DNA of 64,000 nt from Eudorina sp. 2006-703-Eu-15 (Eukaryota; Chlorophyta; Chlorophyceae; Chlamydomonadales; Volvocaceae), in assembly GCA_003117195.1 (NCBI GenBank), contig BDSI01000020.1, forward strand, positions 526,146-590,145. The letters are read 5' to 3'. Every line of letters starts with the position of its first letter. Positions within the stretch are counted from its first letter, which is position 1. The position numbers were made by a program, and so were the translations under genes. Below, one piece after another: positions 10,401 to 20,514 of this stretch. The notes beneath the pieces were generated by a model, which did no database searches, had not been told where the DNA came from, and saw only the letters and a program-made list of their open reading frames with translations.

Positions 10401-12426
10401 CGTCTCCTGGGCCTCCCCCGAGCTGCTCTTGTAGGCTGTGGTCCGGGGCACCGGCGGAGCGGTCTCAGGTATGGGCTGCCGACCCGAGGGTCGCCACACG
10501 CCCCCGGGGCTCACATCCCGCCCCCCGCCGTACCCCCCGCAGCCGGTTCCTCCTCGAGGGTCCGCGTCCACACTCGCCGCCCGCCGCCCGTTGTCCTCCG
10601 CTGCGTCCGTGCTGCGGCAGGTCCGCATGTACAGCGGCAGCTGCGCGGAGCCGCCGCCCGCACCCGCACCCGCACCCGCCGCGCCCGACCCCCTGCCGCC
10701 CCCGGGGACCCGCGCGCTGCGGGTTTCGTTGAGCCCGCCGGCGCGCATCTTGCCCCCCGCCGGCATGTACACGGCGCCCAGCGCCTCTATCGCCGCGCGC
10801 TGCGCGGTGGCTTTGGAGCTCAGGGCCTTATCCGCGCCCCCGGCCTCCTTGTCCTTGTCCTTGTCTTTGGCAGCTGGCTTGCCAAAGTAGACTCGCTCCA
10901 GGGCGGGCAGGTGGGTGCCGTGCCCGTCGACGCCGCCCTCGTCAGGGGGTGCATCGGCGGCGCCGGCGCCCTGCCAGGTACGGCGGCCGCCGCCGCCGCC
11001 GCTGGCGCTGCCGCTGCTGCCCTCCGGCCCCACCTCGCCAGTGCCAGTCACGGTCGCGCTCTGACCGCCACGGAAGTACGACTGGTCGGGGCTGTACGCC
11101 CGGCCGATGTACGAATCCGCCAGGTCGGTGTGTGGAACCCGGGGCGATAGAGCCGCGGCGTTGGCACCCGTGCCCGCGCCCATGGCGACACCCGGGGAGG
11201 CGGTGGGGGACGCCGCGGTACGACCGGCGCCGGCTGGAGAAAGCTGCTCGCCGTACGGACTCGTCCACATGGGCGGTGAGGCGGCGTACAGCCCCGGCAA
11301 GATTGTCGTACGCGTGCCGTTTCCGTCCGTACTGCCGATGATGGTGGTCCCGACACGGTACCCGCTGTCCCCCCCCTCCAGCCCCGATGGCCCCGACATC
11401 CGCCGCGCGTTCGGGCTGTAACCACCGCCGTCGCTAAAAGTCCCCCCGCCGCCCCCGCCGCCACCACGTGCCGTGTGAAACGCCGGAAGCGAGCGGCGGA
11501 TTCCGGTGCTGCCGGTGGCGCCACTGCCGGGGAAGGCGTTGGTGGACGGCGGTCGCAGCAGCATCGTCCGGGGCTGCGCCTCCCATGCCGTACGCTCCAG
11601 GTAGAAGCGCGAGTCCCAGGCGGGTCGGCCGTCGGCGCGGGGCGCCCCCTCCAGCTCCCTGGCGGCGGCCTCGCTGGGAGCGAGATCGCCGCTGCCGCCG
11701 CCGCCGCCGCCGCCGCGGCCGCCGCCGATGGGCGAGCTCGTGCGTGAGAGCTTGTGTCCCTGTGGTGGGATGGGGTTGGGTTGGGTTGGGTTGGGTGGGG
11801 TGGGGTCAGGAGTGCGGTAGGATGGGGTGGAGTGGGGTCATGAGTCGCTGGCGCGGCGCTGGAGCGTGCCGATGCAGGGGACAAGGGCCGGGGACAGGGG
11901 GCCATGTGCGCGGGCATGTGGAGGGCTTTCTGGTGCTCGTCTAGTACAGCTTCAAGTCTGGGGATCGCCGTCCGTGCTGTCCACGATGACTACTGCCCGG
12001 ACGCAGTGGGATGGCTGTGGGCAAGCGGGGCAGGATCTGCGCTGTGGGATGCTGTTGAGGGGTTGCTGTTGTCACTTGCGAATGCGCATCTGGGATTGGG
12101 GGTGGAAGGTACGACGGAAGTGAAGGCTCAAGGAACGCACAATGGCATGTTCGTGCTCATGAAAGTGAGTACTGGCTTTCGTGAAACTCGGGGCTGAAGG
12201 GTCGTACCTGCTGGGCCTCCTTGTAGAGGGACTGGTCGAACTCGCCCGCGTCGGAATGTGGCGAAAGTGTAGGCGGCTGGTACGTTGGGTCCATGTAGCC
12301 GGTACCGGTCACATTCGACAAGTCGATAGAGGATTGAATGGCCTCTGGGTTGCGAGCTGATTTGTCCCAACCAGGGCGCGGTCGGAGAGCGGATGGAAGT
12401 TCTTGGTCCTGGGTGTCCTCCGCCAT
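7488..12426 (-). CDS. 987-residue low-complexity protein of unknown function, five exons
   Basis: Phase-checked exons on the minus strand: 12426-12208, 11759-10395, 9507-9371, 9171-8745 and 8303-7488 (2,964 nt, stop TGA at 7490-7488). All junctions are GT-AG; examples are CAG|GTACGA and GAG|GTGAGG. Residues 1-73 start MAEDTQDQEL and include TGYMDPTYQPP. Exon 2 has RPAWDSRFYLERTAWEAQP, then a Gly, Ser and Ala-rich tract. Exons 3-4 hold the most protein-like segments, DPSLYSPDRYPLVGQGWF and MPPEKFPPNPIYAGVRPR, followed by a basic KGRKKRF patch. Residues about 717-987 form a Glu, Asp and Ala-rich acidic tail. No enzyme domain, signal peptide or membrane segment is seen. A structural or scaffold role, possibly cytoskeletal, is only a guess. 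Its start faces CWC27 across a shared promoter region. Confidence 0.75.
9761..9917. repeat. Minisatellite of about 36-bp units in an intron
   Basis: Three full and one shortened unit of ACACACCCCTGTACGTATG followed by TGCGGTTCCTTTCCTAA. It lies in the long intron between exons 2 and 3 of the 987-residue protein gene. Confidence 0.85.
10245..10390. repeat. C-rich CCTCCCC and CCTCCCCAGTCCC tandem tract at an intron start
   Basis: Short tandem units of CCCTCCTCCCCCG followed by CCCTCCCCAGTCCC units, beginning just inside the donor of exon 2 of the minus-strand gene. On the transcribed sense strand it is a long purine-rich, G-rich run. Confidence 0.75.
11774..11808. repeat. GGGTT short array
   Basis: Five TTGGG units decay into GGGGT units, just upstream (sense orientation) of the acceptor of exon 2 of the minus-strand gene. 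It is intronic, not telomeric. Confidence 0.7.
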
Positions 12427-13007
12427 GGTGCCCGAAACAGCAGTTTGCCAATCGTGGTTGGAGCAGCTAAAAAGCGGCGACCGCAACCATATAACGCGTA
12501 TCTACTTCTGGGCTACGTCCCTGTACAGCTTATATATTGGCAGCCCACGTAGGCCCTCTGCAAAAACGGTTATGTACGCAGGTGAATGTCACAACCGTAT
12601 TATATCTGCAGCGTGATCCCCTGTGCAGCGCTGGCCCAGTGCCACGGCGAAGCACAGTGGAACAGGTCGGACATGTGCCTCCGTGCCAACAGTTTCTTCA
12701 TACTCAGCACAGGCTTACCGTTATATATGTTGATAATGACCCCAGGGAATGTTATTGTCGGTGATTTAGCATCGGCATGACTTCTAAGCCTTGTGTAGTC
12801 GCACTGGCAGGTATAGTGAGCAGCATATAAACATCGCAGTTTTTTCATACCGTCCGTAGATCCGTTAACATTTAACGCGAGTTTCTAGGAAGCATACGAG
12901 GAAACAATGTTGCCCTGAACCCACGTCAACCACTTCCGTACAAGCTGCTGCAGTTGGGGTGGTCAGGTCAACGAGCTTCACAGGTCTGATTGGTTTATTT
13001 ACTGGCC
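12427..13007. promoter_or_regulatory. Divergent promoter region between the 987-residue protein gene and CWC27
   Basis: The two start codons point away from each other across 581 bp. On the minus strand a TATATAAG box (CCAATATATAAG, about 12529-12541) lies roughly 105 bp upstream of the ATG at 12426. On the plus strand CATATAAACA (about 12825-12834) lies roughly 175 bp upstream of the CWC27 ATG at 13008. Each is suitably placed to set a transcription start for its own gene. Shared regulation is an inference from the spacing. Confidence 0.45.
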
Positions 13008-16000
13008 ATGTCGAACGTGTATAATCTTGAGCCGCCCACGAAGGGCAAGGTGGGCAGATCGGCTGTCGCGCAGCAAAGCTTTTATCATACATATGTCCAT
13101 GCTTTGAGGCAATATCCAAGTTATCACTACACATAGGAGTGACTTCAATTGATGTTATGCGGTCCCTCAGGTGATTCTTCACACCAATCTCGGCGACCTC
13201 GAAATTGAGTTATGGCCAAAGGAGGCACCCAAGGTAACGAAGACATGTCGTGGGATTCCCCACATTTACGCATAGTCTTGCAGTGGTCCTTTGCCTTGAC
13301 CTTGTCTTCTATGTGAGTTAGCTTCTCGAATCCTGTGTCAGCTGCCGGCTTATGGCACATAAGTCATTCACAAACAAGTACCACCACAGCCAGCTGAGCT
13401 ACGGTCACAGGCCGGCCGCCGTGACCCACAGGTCGGCATTGTGTTTTTGACGCCGCTTCCATCTATGCCATGGCGTACAGCCCCGTGCAACCTGCCCATC
13501 CGTAATGCACGGCCCAACCCCGGCCGCCCCTGCGCCGTCCGGAACACCGCCCATCTCACCCTCGCCCCCGCCCCTTGGCTCCCCCTAGGCCTGCCGCAAC
13601 TTCGTGCAGCTCTGCGCGGAAGGCTATTATGACAACACCATTTTCCATCGGGTCATCAAGGATTACATCGCGCAGGGCGGGGACCCCACCGGCACCGGCG
13701 ATGGTGAGGCGCGCCGTCGGGGAAGGACGTGGGGCCGTACGCCGGCGCTCCACTGCTAGCCGCAGCGGCCAAACGGGTTTTGGTAGATCGGGCGACCTAG
13801 CCGGCGACGCGCCTGCATCGCTGCCGGGCCCCATGCGGCGTTTTCGTGCCTCTACGGCGTGGGCATGGGTGTGAAGGGATGTGCACGTGGGAGGGGTGGC
13901 TCGCCGTCTGGCCCAGCCAGGGAGAGGGGAGCGAGAGCCAGGCAGGACATGAGCGGTTGCCATCAGCTTCCTGGACGGCAGCTCAATGCGTGGGCATGAA
14001 TTGAAGGGCGTCAGCTGTCTCTGAGGTTGGAGCATCGTGGGCGAAGGCGGCGGTGGCCGCGGCGGTGGCCACGGACTTGGTCACTGCTTCCGCTTGGGGG
14101 AGTGCATTGAGTTGGAGGGCAAAATGAGAGTACGCTGCGGGGGCACCTGGAGAGGATTGGGCGGTGCGGCTGACTGCGGCAGCTTCATCCAGCCCCCGAC
14201 CCGCGGGCCCCTTAGGGCTGCGCCGACCCACAGGGGACGTGCCTGAGCTGGGTTGCACCTGCTCCGCCCTGCCTGCTGCCTGCTCACCCTCCCTCCCTGG
14301 TGCGCCCCCCTCCGCCGACACCCGCACCCCTAGGCGGCGAATCCATCTTCGGGGAGCCCTTCAAGGATGAGTTCCACTCGCGGCTCCGGTTCACCCGCAG
14401 GTGGGCCGGCACCGGCAGCGGCTGGGGTGGAGTGGGGTGGGGCTGTGCGGGGTAGGGCGGGCCAGAGGCGTGTGCAAACGGCCGCCCAGGACCGTATCCT
14501 AGCTCGCGAAAGCACGGGAAGGCGTTCGCGGGAAGACATGCACTTGCAACCAGCTCAGCCCTGGTAAGTGACACGGGGATGCAGCGGAGAGAGGGGATGC
14601 GGCCCCTCTGCGGGGGCCTTTCGGGGCGTCCTCTGGTTCGGGGAAGGTGGAACAGCGCGGACCGCTAGGGATCGGGTGCGCCGCCAGGGCCGAGTGGCAT
14701 CCTACACCCTAGCCCCTCACCTTCCCGCCGCTTACCGGTGCTGGCGAGGCATTGATTCCTCTCATTCAACCTCCTCCTCCTCATCGGCACGGCCGCGGGT
14801 TCTGGATTCCACGTTCGCCGGCCTTGTTCTCCGGGCCCCCTTCCTTAGCTCTGGCAGTCAGGCGCATCAAAGTATGTTCAGCGAAGTCGCTGCTCGTGCC
14901 CGCCTTTATGTCCCGCTGCTCCGACCACCTCGCAGGGGCCTGGTGGCCTGCGCCAACCAGAACCAGCCGCACACCAACGGCTCCCAGTTCTTCATCACGC
15001 TGGACAAGGCCGACTGGCTCAACAACCGGAACACCATCTTCGGGCGGGTGGTGGGGGACACCGTGTACAACATGCTGCGGTTCAACGACATACCGGTGGG
15101 GGATGGGGGGTGGGGGCAGGGAGGTGGACGGAGTGGCCAGAGGCGAGGGGCGCGCGAGGGGCAAGGTCGCATGCGAGGGTGAGGGGCCAGGGGAGCGGAA
15201 AGGAAGGGGGGGCATCGCATTCTGCGCTGGAGCTGCACGCAGGCGGGTCGCACGGCCGCACGGCCGCACAGAGAAGTTCAGGGTGGTCCTCAACTCCTCA
15301 TCAGTTTTGAGGGGGATTCGAAGTGCGCTTTTCGGTGTCCTGCTCCGCCGCAATCGGCGCTCGACCGCTCTGCGCTGCGCACCTACCCTTACCTGGTTAA
15401 CCCGCACGCCGCACCAGTACATGATTATGTCTACCAGCTTCCCGAACCCCACCAGTTCACCTATCACCAAGCTCGTGCATGCGCCCCGATTCCTCCGGCC
15501 CCTGATCACCGCCGATCCGTCCTCGTGAAGCTCCGCGCACTGCCCGTTTTCCCCGTCGGCCCGCCGCTGTCTCCGTCTTGCCGCGCCGCATCCACTCTCT
15601 TCCGCAGGTGGACGACAGCGACCGGCCGCTGGACCCGCCGGTGATCCGGGAGGCGGAGGTGGTGTGGAACCCCTTCGAGGACCTGGCGCCCAGGGTGGAC
15701 CGGGAGAGGGTCAAGGCGGAGCAGCAGGCGCAGCGGTGGGGCGGGGGGCGGGGGCGGGAGTCCGAGGGTGGCGGGTCGGAATGCACGGAGATCGACGGGA
15801 CGCGATGAGTGCCCCCAGGGTGGGAGCCTGAATGTTGCGGATGCAGATGGGGTGGGGGATAAAGAGAAAAGAAAATTGAGCCCATAAACGAGCCCGGGCA
15901 CATCTTGAATTACTCGAAATACTTACGGTCTTCGCCGGATGTGCTGCATCACGGGTGCCCTTGCGGCGCCGGGGGGGGGTGCCCGGTCACCCCTTTCACC

Positions 16001-19000
16001 GCATGCAGTTCTTCCCCCCTCCCCCGACCCAATTTCCGCTCCCTCTCCCCGACCCACGCCTTGTCACCAATCAAGACCCTGGCCTGACGTTGCCCCCCAG
16101 CCCCACGCACTCCTGCTGACGCGGCCCCTCCCTCCCTGCGCCCGCCGCAGTGCCGCCGAGGAGAGCCGCAAGCGGGCCTCCGGCCGCACCAAGAACCTGG
16201 CGCTGCTGTCCTTCGGGGACGAGGCGGAGGCGGAGGAGGCAGAGCCGGTGGTCGTGGACCGCCGGGCGGCCAAGATTCGCTCCGCACACGACGTGCTGGA
16301 GGACGAACGGTAGGGTGCGGGGAGGAAGGGGCACCGGAGTTGGGTGGTCGAAACAGGCGGGCAAGCGGCACATGGGGGGGTGCTCCAGGTGTAGAAGGGC
16401 AGGCGGGGCATGCCATTGCACAGGCGGCTTGCGGTCTGCCGGCGTGGGATGCGCCCCCAGGCCATGGCTCAAAACCCGATCAACCTATCCTTTTGCACTT
16501 GCGTTCCGCCCCGTCCTCGTTCCCACGCTGACCCAGCCTGGCCCGGGAGAGGGCCATAGAGGACGCGGAGCTGGCGCGGCTGGCGGCAGAGCGACCTCCC
16601 AAGCGGCCACGGGAGGAGGGGACGGACCGGGGCCGGGCCGGGTCAGCGGAGGGCGCGCTGGCGCGCGCCAAGGCGGCGGTGGAGCAGGCAGCAGGTGCGG
16701 TCGGGGCGGGGCGAGGCGGGGCGGGGCGGGGACCTGCAGGCGCGGCAGCCGGGCGAGGTCTCGCCTGACCAGGCCCTGGCCGCTGCCTGCTAGAGCCCCC
16801 GGCGGACGCACGGCAGACCCCGGGGGGGGAATGCGGGGGGCCTCTGGGATCTAATAGAAGGGCGGGGGAGGGCCGGAAGCGAACACAGAACGTACCCCGA
16901 CTCTGGGAGTTGCAAGGGGGGGATAGGATGGGATGGGATGGGATGGGATGGGATGGGATGGGATGGGTGCTTTGGCGGCGAGCGGAGAGGTGAGGTGACA
17001 GAAGGTATTCGGCTGCGCGGCCCGCTCCTGCAGCGGCCGAGCGACCTTCGGCGCGCGGGGAGATCATTTGTCATGGCTTCCTGCTCGCGGTGGTGGTGAT
17101 CCAGCATACCCGGAGGAGGCCGGGGAACGGCCGTCGAGTGGATCGCGGGGTGGGATGCGGGGTGCGGGGGCCGAAACGGTTCCGAAAATCCCCCCCTTTG
17201 GACGGCATCGCTCAGCCCTCGTGGTCCCCCTCCCTCCGGGCAGGTCGAGCGGCGGGACGGGGAGACCGGGAGGCCCACCCGGACGAGGGCGACGGCGAGG
17301 AGGCGAATGGCGCGGGGGCGGATGGCGCGGAGGCGGAGGCTAACCGGGCAGCATCTAACGCCTTCGCCGCGTCCATGCGCGCCCGCGTGATGGCGGCGCG
17401 GGTGGCGGCCGGGGACGAGCCGCGGGCGCAGTCGAAAAGGTACCTTGTTGCTGGAGGGAGAGGGCCACGGCAATGCGGGGTATGCAGGCAGGGAGGGACA
17501 GCGAGTGGGAGAGGTGAGGACGAGTCCATGGACATCATCCCTGGATACAGGGAGGGAGGCTTCTGCCGCTGCACGCGTCCCAACCCGCCAAGTCGCGGAA
17601 GATGTGGGCCGGCAGGAAGGATGGTCCCCCGTGTGTGTGGATGTGCAGCATCTCTGCGCCCTCGCGCTCGCCGCACAGTACCGTGCCCCGCGCCGCGTCC
17701 GCCTGCTCGACCGCCTGACCGCCTCGGCGAGGGTGGTGCTCTCGCAACTACCCCGCGCTGTTGTCTGCCACCCTGTCTGCGCACCCCCCCCCCCCACACA
17801 CACACAACCACCACCTCCTGTTTCTGCCTGCCTAAGAAACACACCCCCACCACCGCTGCCTGCCCGCGCAGGGACACGGGCGGGGCGGGGTCGCGGGACC
17901 GGGCGCGGGGCGAGGGCAGCGGCAGCGACGACGAGGACCCCGGGCCCTCCTCGGCGGGCGAGAAGGGCGGCGGCCAGCGAGCCGGGGCGGGGGCAGGGGC
18001 GGGCGGGGGTCGGGACTTCCTGGCGGAGCGGCGGGCGGAGCTGGAGGCCATGCGGCAGGACGCGACCAACAAGACGTATGGCAGGGTCAAGGGCGCGGTG
18101 GAGGTGAGGACGCCTGCTTGGATGCGAGGGGGGGCAGTGAGGGTGCCTACCCGTGGGAGGGTTGCTGGGTGGGACGTGGCAACGCTCTTGTGGTGTATGG
18201 CAGGGTCGCACCCGGGGCCCCGAATGCGCCTGGGGGGCCCATCGGGGGGCCAGGCGGATGGGGATGAGGGTGGGAACGACCCGCGCAGGGGCATGAGGCG
18301 TACGGTGGAGGGGCGGCACACCCGGGGGACGTTCTGGGTGGACCTCGACGTGCTCCGGACGGTGGTTCCCGGGACGGAGTCCCCTCGGAGGCGCTTACCT
18401 GGGGCCCCGCCGGCCCGGGCCATGTTGCGCGCCGCTGCGGGGGCCTCCCGCCCCGCAACGCCAGCCCCCGCACATGTGTCAGGGGATAGGCGTCAATCAG
18501 CGCGCGCTTCCCTCATGGCTGGTCTCAACGACAACGATCCGGGCAGCGTCAACCAGTTACCTCCGGGGGCCTCCGGGGGCTGTGTTCCTCACGACCAGGT
18601 GGTGCTCTGGCAGTCAGCGGACCTATGGTCTCCTACTTGGCCACCACCCCGGCAGCTGCGCAGTATCAATATGTCTGCCAATTTCCTATACGGCCCCCCC
18701 CTCCCGCCTTGCCACTGGCCTACAGCCCCGTGCGTTCAGCGAGGCAGTCCGCGCGAACGAACCCTAAAGTAACGCACTACGCACGAACGCGCCCTGTGTG
18801 CGATTTGGGGGAGAAGGGGAACACCCGCCCGCCCGACCTTGTGTTCGGTCAAGGAACCCGACCCTGCATGTGCGGCTCTGTGCGCAGGTGGCCGACGCGG
18901 ACCTGCTCAAGCCCTGGCAGCTCAACCGGGAGCGCTACAAGGCGCGCAAGCGGGCGGTGGGGGACCGGGAGAAGGAGACCCTGGCGCGGCTCTCCAAGTT

Positions 19001-20514
19001 CACGGCGGCGCTCAGGTGGGGGCGGGAGTACACCTCCTTTCGGGAATACGCCAGGATGTGCTATGGCAAAGGCGCGCAGGCGGGGTGACCCGAGGCTGGC
19101 CGGCCGCGCGCATGGCATCGGTTGTGGGTCGGGTGCAGGGCGGGGCGGGGCGGGACCGCTAAGTGGAGGCGCAATGGCGGCGGCTCACGGCGAAGTTGTC
19201 CACCTGGCGCGAAGGATTGCCAGGTGGGTGGGCTTGCGGCACGAGGCGGGACTGGACGAGGGGTTGGGATGGGATGGGCAGGTGCGCAGCCGCACGGGAG
19301 GGCTCGTGAGGCGGCGGGCCAATCTGGCTGCGGTCCGCAGCGGCGTGTGGGCGGCGGGGTGGACCTGGCCTGACGCCACCTGCCCTGGCTCAGCAGGAGC
19401 CCCCGTAGCGCCCACCGCGCAGATGCCCACCGGGTCTCCTCAGCTCGCGCCGTTTCCCCGGGGTAACTGACACCCGCCCCGTGCGGCGACCCGACCTCCG
19501 CCGCCTTGCCGCAACCCCGAACAGAGGTGGCGCCGCGCCGTCGGGGGCTGCAGCCGCGGACCGCAGCAACGGCCCGAGCGGCGGAGGCCGTCAGCGGCCC
19601 GATGACCACCAGCACAAGGCGGAGGAGCTAGGGGAGGAGGGGGAACCCACCGGCGACCGCGACGCAGCCGCGGCCGGGGGCTCCGCCCCGGGCGGCTACT
19701 CGGGTAAGGTCCGCTCGGACCTGGACCACCGGGCCTACATGCCGGCCGCGTGGCGCGTTGACGAGTACCTGGAGGCCGAGGAGGAGGAGGAGGCGGCGGC
19801 TGAGGAGGGGAAGGCGGCCGGGGGTGACTCGCTGGCGGCGCTGCGCGCGCACCGGTTTGTGGCGTCCAAGGAGCGCCGGGACGCGATGAGCCGGGACATG
19901 GACAACCTGGACGACTACGTGGTGGGTGCACGTCGGGTCGGGGGTTGGGGGCGTTGGTGGGGTGCTGGGATCGGCAGGCGGCGGGAGGGGGGGCGCCGCG
20001 AGTGTGCACATGGATGAGGGATGGCGGATTGGTAGACGGCGACGCTGGCTGCCAGATTTACGGTATGAGCTGGTGATTTGTTGACCCGCTGGTGGGGAAG
20101 CGGGGCTTCAAGGTCGCGTTGAGCGCAGGCTGGTGGGGTTGTCAGAAATTGCCGCTGGGTGGTGCAGAAGAGGTCAACCAGCGGGACGGGACGGGGCGCG
20201 AGGGCTGCGGGAGGTGTTCGGCTGGCGGGGCCAGCGCTGTGCAGCGGGTCCGGGGGTTTGCAGCAGGTCCGGGGGTTTGGGGAAAAGAGGGGCATGGGGC
20301 TCTTGAGGTTTGGGGGTGGCTGGGCTGTGGGGCCTCTCGCCCGAGTGTCAGAAAGCTGACGACGACGACGTTGCTGTGCTCTCGCCCCCCCCCGCCCCCT
20401 GTCGTCCACCAGGTCTTCGACCCGCTCCTGGAGAAGGGCAAGGGCAAGTGGAGCGCTGCCAACCAGAAGGAGCAGAAGCGGCAGAACGAGTGGGCGGGGC
20501 GCGCCAACATGTGA
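13008..20514 (+). CDS. CWC27: CWC27, spliceosome-associated cyclophilin, 13 exons, 648 residues
   Basis: All phases agree for exons 13008-13049, 13171-13233, 13589-13703, 14334-14400, 14936-15095, 15608-15735, 16151-16309, 16537-16694, 17244-17439, 17872-18103, 18888-19015, 19525-19921 and 20413-20514. The protein starts [14 protein letters not shown]; residues about 8-165 are a cyclophilin domain ([45 protein letters not shown]). Then come the CWC27-type segment [20 protein letters not shown], a long Ala, Gly and Glu-rich insertion, the conserved [10 protein letters not shown] helix and the C-terminal [17 protein letters not shown]. In fungi and animals CWC27 joins the activated spliceosome through CWC22. 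At 648 residues it is longer than the human protein (about 470), mostly through low-complexity insertions. R56, Q64 and W123 keep cyclophilin active-site identities; the His equivalent is Asn128. Confidence 0.93.
16921..16969. repeat. GGGAT pentamer array in a CWC27 intron
   Basis: About eight perfect GGGAT units on the sense strand, within intron 8 (16695-17243). The G-run spacing could permit G-quadruplex formation in the pre-mRNA. Confidence 0.85.

Noticed and set aside
11774..11808. Telomere-like repeat
   Set aside because: It is a short GGGTT array inside an intron of a phase-checked gene and decays quickly; it is not a chromosome end or a green-algal telomere unit (TTTTAGGG).
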